The notes under the pieces were generated by a model. The model was given only the letters and a program-made list of their open reading frames with translations, was not told the origin of the DNA and did no database searches. From assembly GCA_035506295.1 (NCBI GenBank), contig DATJPR010000124.1, positions 1 through 22,557 of the forward strand: a DNA stretch of 22,557 bases, given 5' to 3'. The DNA is from DATJPR01 sp035506295 (GTDB lineage Bacteria; Bacteroidota; Ignavibacteria; UBA10030; UBA6906). Position numbers and translations under genes: made by a program. Shown here piece by piece: positions 15,931 through 22,557 of the stretch. Each line of letters begins with the position of its first letter. Position 1 is the stretch's first letter.

Positions 15931-17159
15931 TGCGATACGAACGCTTCATAGCGCAACGGTACATCAGGTCGAAGCGCCAGCTCCGATTCATCACGATCAT
16001 CATGATGGTGTCTGTCATCGGGATCACGGTGGGCGTTGCCGCGCTCATCATCGTGCTCTCGGTCTTCAACGGGTTCAACGGCGTGGTGACAAGCGTTCTC
16101 GTTTCCTTCGACCCGCATATCCGGGTCGAGGCGAAGCAGGGCAGCGGCATGACGATCAGCCCCGATATCATACGGCGTATTCTCTCCGACCCCAGGGTGG
16201 AGGCAGCGGCGCCGGTGGCGAGCGGCAAGGGATTGCTGATGACGTCGTCGGTGAACCGGGTCGTCGAAATTCGTGGCGTGTCGGATTCTGCCATCGGCGA
16301 GGTGTCCGGTGTGGCACGAAGCGTCGTCCTGGGAAAATTCCGTTTCAACGATGTGCCGGGCCGGAGCGGCATCGTGCTCGGACTGGCGCTCGCCGATCGT
16401 CTTGGCGCCATCGTCGGGAGCGAGATCACGATCGTGAGTCCCGTGGGCGTGGATGCGATGCTCACGCAGTTCGGACAGCCGTTGAGCCAGCGATGCACGG
16501 TGGTGGGAATCTATGATTCACGGAACAAAGATTACGACGCGCACTATGCATACGTTTCTCTCGCGACAGCCCAGCGCCTGTTCGATCTCAATGAACGGGT
16601 GACCGGCATCGATATCCGGCTTCACCAGTTCTCGGAGGCTGAGCAGGTGAAGGAGTCCCTCCTCAAGTTTGTGCCTGCCTCGCTGAGCGTGTCGACGTGG
16701 TACGACATCCACAAGAGTCTGTACTCCGTCATGAAGGTGGAGCGATGGAGTGCATACATCATTCTCTGCCTCATCGTCGGCGTTGCATCGTTTAACGTCC
16801 TTGGCTCGCTGACGATGGGGGTCATCGAGAAGCGGCGGGATATCGGCGTTCTCAAAGCCCTCGGATCGACCAGGGCAAGCATTATCCGGGTGTTCATGGT
16901 GGAGGGTGTGTTGGTGGGCTCCATCGGGACCATGGCAGGATTACTGATCGGGTACGTCGTGTGCTTCTTACAAATCAAGTACAGTCTGTTTCCACTCGAC
17001 ACTTCGGTATACATTATTCCTGCCATTCCTGTGGAGTTTCGTCTCATGGATTTCTTCTCGGTATCGTTCGCGTCACTTGTTCTCAGCACATTGGCTTCTC
17101 TCTATCCCGCCTTTCGTGCCGCTGCTCTTCAACCAGTTGAGGCAATCCGATGGGAGTAA
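15930..17159 (+). CDS. lolE: lipoprotein-releasing ABC transporter permease, LolC/E-type (second copy)
   Basis: A 409-residue paralogue of the preceding permease with the same one-plus-three helix topology. It opens with RYERFIAQRYIRSKRQ and a first helix at about 20-50 (FITIIMMVSVIGITVGVAALIIVLSVFNGF). A periplasmic domain and the cytoplasmic coupling block GVIEKRRDIGVLKALGSTRASI come before the last helices. ATG 15930 overlaps the upstream TGA (TGATG); an open extension to 15855 lies inside the upstream gene and is rejected. The pair suggests a LolC/LolE heterodimer. LolE versus LolC cannot be assigned from sequence alone by eye. Confidence 0.88.
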   Translation: MRYERFIAQRYIRSKRQLRFITIIMMVSVIGITVGVAALIIVLSVFNGFNGVVTSVLVSFDPHIRVEAKQGSGMTISPDIIRRILSDPRVEAAAPVASGKGLLMTSSVNRVVEIRGVSDSAIGEVSGVARSVVLGKFRFNDVPGRSGIVLGLALADRLGAIVGSEITIVSPVGVDAMLTQFGQPLSQRCTVVGIYDSRNKDYDAHYAYVSLATAQRLFDLNERVTGIDIRLHQFSEAEQVKESLLKFVPASLSVSTWYDIHKSLYSVMKVERWSAYIILCLIVGVASFNVLGSLTMGVIEKRRDIGVLKALGSTRASIIRVFMVEGVLVGSIGTMAGLLIGYVVCFLQIKYSLFPLDTSVYIIPAIPVEFRLMDFFSVSFASLVLSTLASLYPAFRAAALQPVEAIRWE

Positions 17160-17875
17160 GCAGGCCCCCGGCGAAATCTACAGGTGCCGTCCGACCGATC
17201 CTGTCCGCCAAAAGCGTCACAAAAACATTCCAGATCGGAAAAGACCGGTCAAACAAACTTGTCGTCCTGCGGGGAGTTTCGCTCGATGTCATGCCTGGCG
17301 AGGTGATCGCAATCGTCGGAGCTTCGGGCGCGGGAAAAAGCACACTCCTCCACATCCTCGGCACGCTTGACCGGCCCACATCTGGTGAGATCGCGTTCGA
17401 AGGAAACGATCTTTCGAGCATGGGAGATGACCAGCTGGCTCATTTAAGAAACGATCGGATAGGCTTTGTTTTTCAGTTCCACCATCTTCTGCCGGAGTTT
17501 ACCGCACTCGAAAACGTAGCGATGCCCGCTCTCATACAGGGGAAATCCCTCTGGTCGATTAGGGGAAGGGCACTCGAGCTGCTGAAGGAGGTGGGACTGG
17601 AGGACCGGGCCGAGCAGAAGCCCCCCAAGATGTCGGGAGGGGAGGCGCAGAGGGTGGCCGTCGCCCGGGCGCTTATGAATCAGCCCGGAATCGTGCTCGC
17701 GGACGAGCCTACGGGCAACCTTGACAGCGCAAATGCTGAGATTTTGCACAATGTTATCTGGGAATACAACAAGCGGACAGGTCAGACGTTTATTATTGTG
17801 ACACACAATGAATCACTTGCCAGGCAGGCGGATCGGGTTCTTCGGATCGCTGATGGCATCCTCCAGCAGCAATGA
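17150..17875 (+). CDS. lolD: lipoprotein-releasing ABC transporter ATPase, LolD-type
   Basis: A 241-residue ABC ATPase that powers the two permeases upstream. Walker A GASGAGKST is at 57-65, the Q-loop is at Q109, the signature MSGGEAQRV at 161-169, Walker B IVLADEP at 181-187 and the switch His at 219. The sequence fits the LolD/MacB-like exporter ATPase subgroup (VFQFHHLLPEFTALENV, PTGNLDS). About 15 residues precede the usual N-terminus. The ATG overlaps the upstream gene's end by 10 nt and has GAGG 7 nt upstream. It is the last gene of the aspS-lolD run. Confidence 0.92.
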   Translation: MGVSRPPAKSTGAVRPILSAKSVTKTFQIGKDRSNKLVVLRGVSLDVMPGEVIAIVGASGAGKSTLLHILGTLDRPTSGEIAFEGNDLSSMGDDQLAHLRNDRIGFVFQFHHLLPEFTALENVAMPALIQGKSLWSIRGRALELLKEVGLEDRAEQKPPKMSGGEAQRVAVARALMNQPGIVLADEPTGNLDSANAEILHNVIWEYNKRTGQTFIIVTHNESLARQADRVLRIADGILQQQ

Positions 17876-17902
17876 AGAAGCGGCTAATTTTAGCGGCGGT
17901 GG

Positions 17903-17924
17903 GGTGGGCATCGCGTGCCCGACC
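17903..17924 (+). terminator. hairpin after lolD
   Basis: GGT-GGGCA pairs with TGCCC-(G)-ACC around a TCGCG loop, 27 nt after the lolD stop. There is no U-tract, so it may be a processing or stabilising hairpin rather than a true terminator. Confidence 0.35.
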
Positions 17925-17960
17925 ACTGCAGAAAAGAGATGGGTGATGAGGAAAAAACAC

Positions 17961-17990
17961 TTGACATTCATTTCCGAATCGCTATCTTTA
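17961..17990 (+). promoter_or_regulatory. candidate promoter for the RNA at about 17996-18074
   Basis: A perfect TTGACA at 17961-17966 is followed 16 nt later by TATCTTTA at 17983-17990. That serves both as a -10 hexamer (TATCTT) and as a near match to the Bacteroidota TAnnTTTG. The same TATCTTT core occurs before aspS and before the zinc-ribbon gene. Transcription would start near 17996. Confidence 0.5.
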
Positions 17991-17995
17991 AGGGC

Positions 17996-18074
17996 GACCT
18001 TTACGACAGTTTATCCCCTGGCTGTTGTAAATTCATAGGTCGAGCCCGGCGTTCCCCCCAGCGCTGGGCTTTTT
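17996..18074 (+). ncRNA. candidate structured small RNA or transcription attenuator (about 75-80 nt)
   Basis: Between a promoter-like sequence and a U-tract lie two strong hairpins. The first pairs TTTACGACAG (18000-18009) with CTGTTGTAAA (18022-18031), 10 bp with one G-U, around the loop TTTATCCCCTGG. The second is the terminator hairpin at 18043-18070, with a loop of six C's. No open reading frame is seen inside it. It could be a free small RNA whose C-rich loops pair with G-rich ribosome-binding sites, or a leader that attenuates the 18120 gene 46 nt downstream. I do not recognise a known RNA family. The 5' end is inferred from the promoter. Confidence 0.4.
18043..18074 (+). terminator. 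intrinsic terminator upstream of the DUF3098-like gene
   Basis: AGCCCGGCGTT (18043-18053) pairs with AGCGCTGGGCT (18060-18070), 11 bp including two G-U pairs, with a CCCCCC loop. It is followed by TTTT (18071-18074). It is too far from lolD (168 nt) to be its natural terminator, and it lies between a promoter-like element and the next gene. Confidence 0.8.
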
Positions 18075-18119
18075 ATTAGGGACATGGTAGATCGTCGTTT
18101 TGTTAAGGAGTAGCAGGTT

Positions 18120-18398
18120 ATGGCAAAACCCATCCGAAAGAAGGAACTCCAGCGCCACCGGGTCTCCAAGGAGGATGTCCTTCCTCTTGGGAAAGAGAAC
18201 TTCCGCATAATCGGGATTGGGATCCTGGTTATTGTGGCAGGGTACCTGGCAATGTTGGAAGGCTCAGTTGAAGGATTTCTCCCTCTGGTTCTCGCCCCAA
18301 TTCTCCTCGTTGCAGGGTATTGCGTGATCGTGCCGATCGGGATCATGTACCGGAAAAAGGAGCGACCTGCCTCAGAGACCGCGCCGAAAACTGCATGA
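18120..18398 (+). CDS. small two-helix membrane protein, DUF3098-like
   Basis: A 92-residue protein with a basic N-terminal segment (about 1-28). Two hydrophobic helices follow at about residues 29-46 (RIIGIGILVIVAGYLAML) and 55-76 (LPLVLAPILLVAGYCVIVPIGI), with a short charged tail. The pattern 'LPLGKENF...IIGIGILVIVAGY...LAPILLVAGY' resembles DUF3098, a Bacteroidota-enriched family of unknown function often located beside cell-division or export genes. The match is from memory, so the family name is tentative. A TTAAGGAG ribosome-binding site lies about 9 nt before the ATG. A terminator hairpin upstream may control its transcription. Confidence 0.72.
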   Translation: MAKPIRKKELQRHRVSKEDVLPLGKENFRIIGIGILVIVAGYLAMLEGSVEGFLPLVLAPILLVAGYCVIVPIGIMYRKKERPASETAPKTA

Positions 18399-18459
18399 TC
18401 GGCACTCCTTTGGGGGCGAATGGCATCCTCTCACTACCGGCTGTTGGGGTGAGGAACAA

Positions 18460-19119
18460 GTGAAACTCCACTTCATGAAACACGCGTGGAGAGCCACGCG
18501 ATGGGGACGAGCCGTGGCGGTAATCGTCGTCGCGGCTCTTGGCTCGCTCTTCGTCGGTGAAAGAGTGCTTTGCGGAGAATTGCCTCGTACGAACCTCTCG
18601 ACTCTTCAACTGCTCGCTCGGGATCTCGGGAAAAAACTCGGAGAGAGTCTTCATGCAGAAGACTCCAGTTCTCTGGATATTGTCCTTCGCCCGAGCGATC
18701 AGGCGTGGATTCTTCAGGGTCCATTCACGGAAGGGCTCTCGACCACCGGTCGGAAACCAGTCATTCGTGATGGAGATCTCTCAGCCGAATGCACAATATC
18801 AGCCATGAGTGTGACGTACGAGAATAGCCGGAGGGAATCGATGTTCGGCGACAGGGTTGTGGATCGGGTCGTGAACCTTCAGCTTCGCGCGCTGGTGTCC
18901 GAACGACGGAGCGGGCGGATTCTCTGCAATACGGAATATGCGACGACCTCGCGAGACACCGTCGAGGTGTCAGTGATCCCGCGTCTCGAGGATGCGACGA
19001 TTCCGGAAACAAAGGGGCAGCTCCCGCAGGAAGGATTCTTCTCGACATTTGCGGAACCGCTGATCATGATCGGCGCGGTAGCCGTCTCGGTGCTGCTCCT
19101 GTTCCACGTGAGAAGCTGA
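18460..19119 (+). CDS. uncharacterised bitopic envelope protein (219 aa), GTG start
   Basis: I do not recognise this protein. An N-terminal basic stretch and hydrophobic segment (about 17-38) form a signal peptide or anchor. The body (about 45-195) is a mixed alpha/beta domain beginning with a helix (TNLSTLQLLARDLGKKLGE), followed by alternating strands. A second hydrophobic helix (about 200-216) sits at the very C-terminus, ending HVRS. This suggests a periplasmic domain held by a C-terminal anchor. GTG 18460 has GAGGA 4-5 nt upstream; ATG 18475 is an alternative. It is 6 nt upstream of the CapA-like gene and belongs to the same run as bamD, so an envelope role is likely by context only. Confidence 0.72.
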   Translation: MKLHFMKHAWRATRWGRAVAVIVVAALGSLFVGERVLCGELPRTNLSTLQLLARDLGKKLGESLHAEDSSSLDIVLRPSDQAWILQGPFTEGLSTTGRKPVIRDGDLSAECTISAMSVTYENSRRESMFGDRVVDRVVNLQLRALVSERRSGRILCNTEYATTSRDTVEVSVIPRLEDATIPETKGQLPQEGFFSTFAEPLIMIGAVAVSVLLLFHVRS

Positions 19120-19125
19120 GGTCGG

Positions 19126-20166
19126 GTGGACGCTGGCCGCAAAGGAATATTCCTCACTATTGTTGCGTTATGCCTCTGCGTTGTCTTGCCCGCAGACGGA
19201 GGCGTGGTTGCGCGCACCGAAGGGGACACGTCGTCAGTCAGAATGCTCTGTCTCGGCGATGTGAACCTGGGCAGACATGTCGGGCAGGTAATCCTCAGGG
19301 GAGACACGCTCTATCCCTGGCGAAAGATTCGAGACACGTTGAGACGGTACGATGTGGTCTTTGCGAATCTCGAATCGAACCTCTCCGACCAGCATGGGAA
19401 GACGGAGGACCCGGCCTCCAACGTCGTGTTCACCGGTCCGCCTGCCGGTGCGGCGTCGCTGCGGGAAGGTGGCATAACGTTGGTCTCGACCGCGAACAAT
19501 CACGCGTTGGATTTTGGATCGGGGTCGGTGCAACAGACGTGCGCGTTTCTGGATGAAGCAGGCATCGCGCATGCAGGGAGTTCGGCTGATTCCTCGGGTG
19601 TGTACCGTCCGGCAACGTTCACGTCGGGGGGGATTCGGTTCGCGCTCTTTGCGTGCACGGCCCTGATGAACGGGGCGCGCAACAGCTCCTGGTCGCGGTG
19701 GGTGGCAGCGGAGGACACGGGAGCGATCTTCCCGAGGATTCGGATGCTCCGGGATAGCGTTGATGTGGTGATCGTCAGCATCCATGGCGGGACGGAATAT
19801 GGAAAGTCCCCGGCGCCGGAGATCGTCCAATTCGCCCACGAAGCTGTCGATGCGGGGGCGGATATCGTGTTGGGGCATCACCCACATGTCCCGTACGCTG
19901 TCGAAACCTGGCATGGGGGAGTGATTGCGCCGTCACTCGGCAATTGCGTTTTCAAGCAACCTTTCGAATATTGGACGCAACGGAGTTTCGCGTTGTCCCT
20001 GGAGTTTTCCCGAAGAGGCGGCGGGGCCATCGAAATCGCCGTGCGCACACTTCCGCTCCGTGCGGATTATCAACCCTGGTTTCTTGCTCCCGGGCCGGAA
20101 TACCAGACCGTCATGAAACGGGTCGGTTCAATCAGGAATCCTGTTTTCGCGAAGAGAAGATCATGA
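19126..20166 (+). CDS. CapA-like metallophosphatase-fold protein (PGA_cap domain), GTG start
   Basis: A 346-residue secreted protein with a signal peptide (hydrophobic 8-22) and a full CapA/PgsA-type calcineurin-like domain. The metal-site motifs are GDVNLGR (44-50), NLESN (81-85), NNHALDFG (124-131), HGGTEYGKSP (220-229) and GHHPHV (250-255). The family is named for poly-gamma-glutamate capsule synthesis, but most members outside Bacillus have no proven capsule role. No capB or capC partner is seen here. GTG 19126 has GAGG about 5 nt upstream. The stop overlaps the bamD start (ATGA), so the two genes are translationally coupled. Confidence 0.9.
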   Translation: MDAGRKGIFLTIVALCLCVVLPADGGVVARTEGDTSSVRMLCLGDVNLGRHVGQVILRGDTLYPWRKIRDTLRRYDVVFANLESNLSDQHGKTEDPASNVVFTGPPAGAASLREGGITLVSTANNHALDFGSGSVQQTCAFLDEAGIAHAGSSADSSGVYRPATFTSGGIRFALFACTALMNGARNSSWSRWVAAEDTGAIFPRIRMLRDSVDVVIVSIHGGTEYGKSPAPEIVQFAHEAVDAGADIVLGHHPHVPYAVETWHGGVIAPSLGNCVFKQPFEYWTQRSFALSLEFSRRGGGAIEIAVRTLPLRADYQPWFLAPGPEYQTVMKRVGSIRNPVFAKRRS

Positions 20167-21005
20167 GTGTCCGTCTGAAGTTGTCGTCCATCGTCCTGAT
20201 GTTCGTGTCGTTGGTCATCCCCGTGTTGCTCGCCGGCTGCGGTTCGTCGGAAGCGGTCAAGGAACTCACCGCCGACGACCGGTTCAAGCACGCGAAAGCG
20301 CTCTATGACGATCGCGACTACCTTGAAGCGATCAATGAGTTCACCGTGATCACCCTGCAGAATCAGGGGAGCTCCGTTGCGCCTGAGGCGCAGTACTATC
20401 TTGCGGAATGCCGGTTCGATCGAGGCGAATATCTTCTTGCAGCGTTCGAGTACCAGGTCTTGAGGCGGAACTATCCCGCGAGTCCGCGTGTGGGCGACGC
20501 ACAATACAAGCTCGGCCTCTGCTACTACAATCTCTCGCCGCGTTCCTCTCTCGATCAGGAATACACACGGAAGGCGATCGACGAATTCCAGAGCTTTGTT
20601 GAGTACTATCCGCAGAATCAGAATGTGCCTGACGCGGACGCAAAGATCAAGGAACTGACGATCAGACTCGCCAAAAAGCAATACGACACTGCGCGGCTCT
20701 ACTCGGTGATGGAGTATTACAAGGCGGCGTTGATGAGCTACGACGAAGTGATCGAAAAGTATCACGACACGGAATACGCGCCGCTGGCCTATGAAGGGAA
20801 GATCGATTTGCTGATGTCCCGACATCACTACCGGGAAGCGAAAGAAGAGATCGACCGGTTCCTGGCCAAGAATCCGAACAGCGTGCTGCGGAACCGGTTC
20901 GAGACGCAGGCCAAGACCGCGGAACGGGAAATCCAACTCGGGAACAACGTCGAAAGCGGGGCCACGCCGGTACAACGCCCTCTTCCGGAACCCCCGCAAC
21001 TCTGA
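20163..21005 (+). CDS. bamD: outer membrane protein assembly factor BamD (lipoprotein, TPR)
   Basis: A 280-residue lipoprotein with lipobox LLAGC and acylated C26. It is followed by about five TPR-type helical pairs (DDRFKHAKALYDDRDYLEAINEF, APEAQYYLAECRFDRGEYLLAAFEYQVL, then KAIDEFQSFVEYYPQ). This is the arrangement of BamD/ComL, the essential lipoprotein of the BAM complex that inserts beta-barrel proteins into the outer membrane. The start is ATG 20163, overlapping the upstream stop; a longer open frame back to 19944 lies inside the CapA-like gene and lacks a signal peptide. The downstream thioesterase gene starts 3 nt after the stop. Confidence 0.92.
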   Translation: MSVRLKLSSIVLMFVSLVIPVLLAGCGSSEAVKELTADDRFKHAKALYDDRDYLEAINEFTVITLQNQGSSVAPEAQYYLAECRFDRGEYLLAAFEYQVLRRNYPASPRVGDAQYKLGLCYYNLSPRSSLDQEYTRKAIDEFQSFVEYYPQNQNVPDADAKIKELTIRLAKKQYDTARLYSVMEYYKAALMSYDEVIEKYHDTEYAPLAYEGKIDLLMSRHHYREAKEEIDRFLAKNPNSVLRNRFETQAKTAEREIQLGNNVESGATPVQRPLPEPPQL

Positions 21006-21008
21006 GCG

Positions 21009-21488
21009 ATGAGCAAGCCGTCGACACGCACCGTAAAAGACACGCAGGTCACGACGACGCAGATTGTGCTGCCGAACGACACGAACCAGCTCGGCAATCT
21101 GCTCGGCGGCACGTTGATGCACTGGATCGACATCGTTGCCGCGATCGCGGCCCAGCGCCTGGCCGGTCATGTTTGCGTGACAGCATCGGTGGATGAAATC
21201 AATTTTCACCGCCCCGTCAAGCTTGGCGAGATTGTCGAACTTCACGCGTCGGTGAACCGGGTGTTTACGACGTCGATGGAAGTGGGAGTCCTCGTCCTGG
21301 GGCTCGGGAAGCCGGGCGATCAACCGCGGCGCACGAACAGTGCCTATTTGACGTTCGTCGCAATCGATGAGCAGGGGAAACCCGTCCCCGTTCCGCAGGC
21401 CGTGCCGGAAAGTGACGAAGAACGCAGACGGTTTGAGGAGGCTCTCCGTCGAAGGGAGCTTCGCCTCCAACACCGCCCCAGGAGGTAG
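21009..21488 (+). CDS. acyl-CoA thioesterase, single hotdog domain (YciA/BACH-like)
   Basis: A 159-residue hotdog-fold thioesterase that hydrolyses acyl-CoA to free fatty acid and CoA in the cytosol. The family's N-terminal block is LPNDTNQLGNLLGGTLMHWIDIVAAIAA (21-48), with the catalytic Asp at 41 in the central helix, followed by SVDEINFHRPVKLGEIVEL. It has one domain rather than the tandem form and should work as an oligomer. The C-terminus is highly charged (SDEERRRFEEALRRRELR). It sits between bamD and the FG-GAP gene with very short spacers, so it is probably co-transcribed. The acyl-chain preference is unknown. Confidence 0.92.
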   Translation: MSKPSTRTVKDTQVTTTQIVLPNDTNQLGNLLGGTLMHWIDIVAAIAAQRLAGHVCVTASVDEINFHRPVKLGEIVELHASVNRVFTTSMEVGVLVLGLGKPGDQPRRTNSAYLTFVAIDEQGKPVPVPQAVPESDEERRRFEEALRRRELRLQHRPRR

Positions 21489-21497
21489 GGAAGCGCA

Positions 21498-22557
21498 TGG
21501 GCGAATCTGGAGCGTCGAAGGAGTCAGACCCCCTGAGCTACGGGAGTCAGGCCGGTCAACGCATTGTGGCCGGCTTGTTCGCACTGAATGCCCTCTGGAG
21601 CGTGCAGGCCTGGTCCCAACGGTCGATGTACTTCTTCGGTCACAGAAGCGACCGCCCGATGAGTCTTGAAGTTCGTGCTCTCGCCGTCCTTCCCCCGTCT
21701 CCTGCCGGCCCGGCGGAAATTGCCGTGCTCCCATCGTCAGCGCCTTTCCTCCTGTTCTACCACATCGACAGCGCCGGCGCGATTGTGCCGGTGGACTCCT
21801 GCAGCATTCCATCCGGTCAAGAGACTCTTCTCACGGCCGACCTCGAGGGAGACGGCCGGCATGAGTATATTACCATGAACGGGGCGGCCGGGGATCTTCA
21901 CATCATCCGGCGTTCGGCCGAAGGATTCGCAGAGACCTCCTACCAGGTGCCGCAAACCCAGCATGTCGGTGTCGGTGATATCAATAGTGACGGAAGGCCC
22001 GACCTCTTGTTTTTCGGGAGGACCACAGCGGGCGTGGCGACGCTCCTGAACCGGCGCCCGGGGATCTTCGTGCGTGGCCCGGTGCTCTTCCCCGATATCT
22101 CCGTCTGCGACCTCCGGGTCACTGACCTCGACGGCGACGGGGTCAATGATGTGTTTCTTCTCGACTGGCTTTCCAACAAACTGGATGTGTTCACCGGCAT
22201 TTCGCGGATGGTATTTTCCGAACAGCTCCAGGTCACGTTGCCCGGGGAGCCCGGCGCGCTCGCTCTCGGACCGGTGACGCCTCAACGACGTGTCCGACTT
22301 GCGATCACCATCCCCGCCGCCCGCCGGATCCTCGTCTATGACGGCAATGCGCTGGGCGATTTCATCAACAGCGCCGTGATTGAGTGCCCTTCGCCTCCGG
22401 AAGGCGTGTCGATGGAAGACATCGACGGGGATCATCTTCCGGACATCGTCAGCACTACGGATCACGGCGTGATTGTGCGCGCCGGAGTTCCTGCGCCGGC
22501 AGCTGAACGGACACAGTTCTTTGCACCCTCGGCAACAAGTGCCACCTGGGCAGTGGC
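21498..22557 (+). CDS. FG-GAP/VCBS repeat protein, 3' end cut by window edge
   Basis: An open frame of at least 353 residues running off the window, easily missed because no stop is present. It carries four acidic calcium-loop-like motifs typical of FG-GAP/VCBS beta-propeller repeats: DLEGDGRHE (115-123), DINSDGRPD (161-169), DLDGDGVND (210-218) and DIDGDHLPD (308-316). A hydrophobic stretch at residues 23-38 may be a signal or anchor, with possible cleavage after VQA. The preceding 22 residues are unusually long and acidic for a signal n-region, so the true start may be downstream. AGGAGG lies 12 nt before ATG 21498. It is probably an exported surface or adhesion protein; its partner is unknown. 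Confidence 0.8.

Noticed and set aside
17808..18038. 76-codon plus-strand frame after lolD
   Set aside because: It overlaps the lolD end in another frame, crosses the lolD hairpin, promoter-like element and first RNA hairpin, and shows no domain.
19944..20162. N-terminal extension of BamD
   Set aside because: It would remove the lipoprotein signal from the N-terminus and lies wholly within the CapA-like gene; ATG 20163 gives a perfect lipobox.
20070..21812. 580-codon open frame on the minus strand across bamD and the thioesterase
   Set aside because: Antisense shadow of bamD and the thioesterase gene; very Arg-rich, no domain or ribosome-binding support.

Overview
The window is a gene-dense, GC-rich chromosomal segment with no mobile element, rRNA, tRNA or CRISPR array that I can see. 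The gene content (MarR/YceI pair, DUF3098-like small membrane protein, LolC/LolE/LolD, BamD lipoprotein, CapA-like protein, FG-GAP surface protein) points to a Gram-negative of the Bacteroidota/Chlorobiota/Ignavibacteriota group. Three upstream regions also carry a TATCTTT(G/C/A) element resembling the Bacteroidota -7 consensus TAnnTTTG. Many genes have visible Shine-Dalgarno sequences. The exact lineage cannot be fixed from the sequence alone; an Ignavibacteria-like, high-GC relative is my best guess.

Layout. (1) 1-728, minus: a small zinc-ribbon gene translationally coupled to a 3'-truncated plsC acyltransferase. (2) 886-2063, plus: a MarR regulator followed by a secreted YceI protein, with palindromes just upstream of marR that look like an autoregulatory operator, and a hairpin after yceI shared with the convergent pckA. 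(3) 2119-4976, minus: a class I aminotransferase and ATP-dependent PEP carboxykinase joined by a 4-nt ATGA overlap, forming an aspartate to oxaloacetate to PEP module. (4) 5381-6427, plus: a von Willebrand A lipoprotein with a strong intrinsic terminator. (5) 6526-7380, plus: an unrecognised five-helix membrane protein, whose 3' end overlaps by 32 nt the convergent YncE-propeller/phosphoesterase lipoprotein (7349-9820, minus).

(6) 10001-17875, plus: a compact seven-gene run, aspS, a two-gene AtuA-like pair, prfB (with the classic programmed +1 frameshift), lolC, lolE and lolD. Gaps are 35 nt or less and there are three overlaps. It combines translation genes with the lipoprotein-release ABC transporter. 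(7) 17961-18074: a promoter-like sequence, a 10-bp hairpin with a UCCCC loop, then an 11-bp hairpin with a C6 loop and a U-tract. This is a candidate small RNA or attenuator of about 75-80 nt and is the least-explained structure in the window. (8) 18120-22557, plus: an envelope-biogenesis run of a DUF3098-like protein, an unknown bitopic protein, a CapA-like metallophosphatase, BamD, an acyl-CoA thioesterase and an FG-GAP repeat protein cut by the window edge.

Most of the window is ordinary core-genome content. The observations most worth checking are the candidate RNA at 17961-18074, the split AtuA pair inside a translation/Lol operon, the unknown membrane proteins at 6526 and 18460, and the palindromes before marR.
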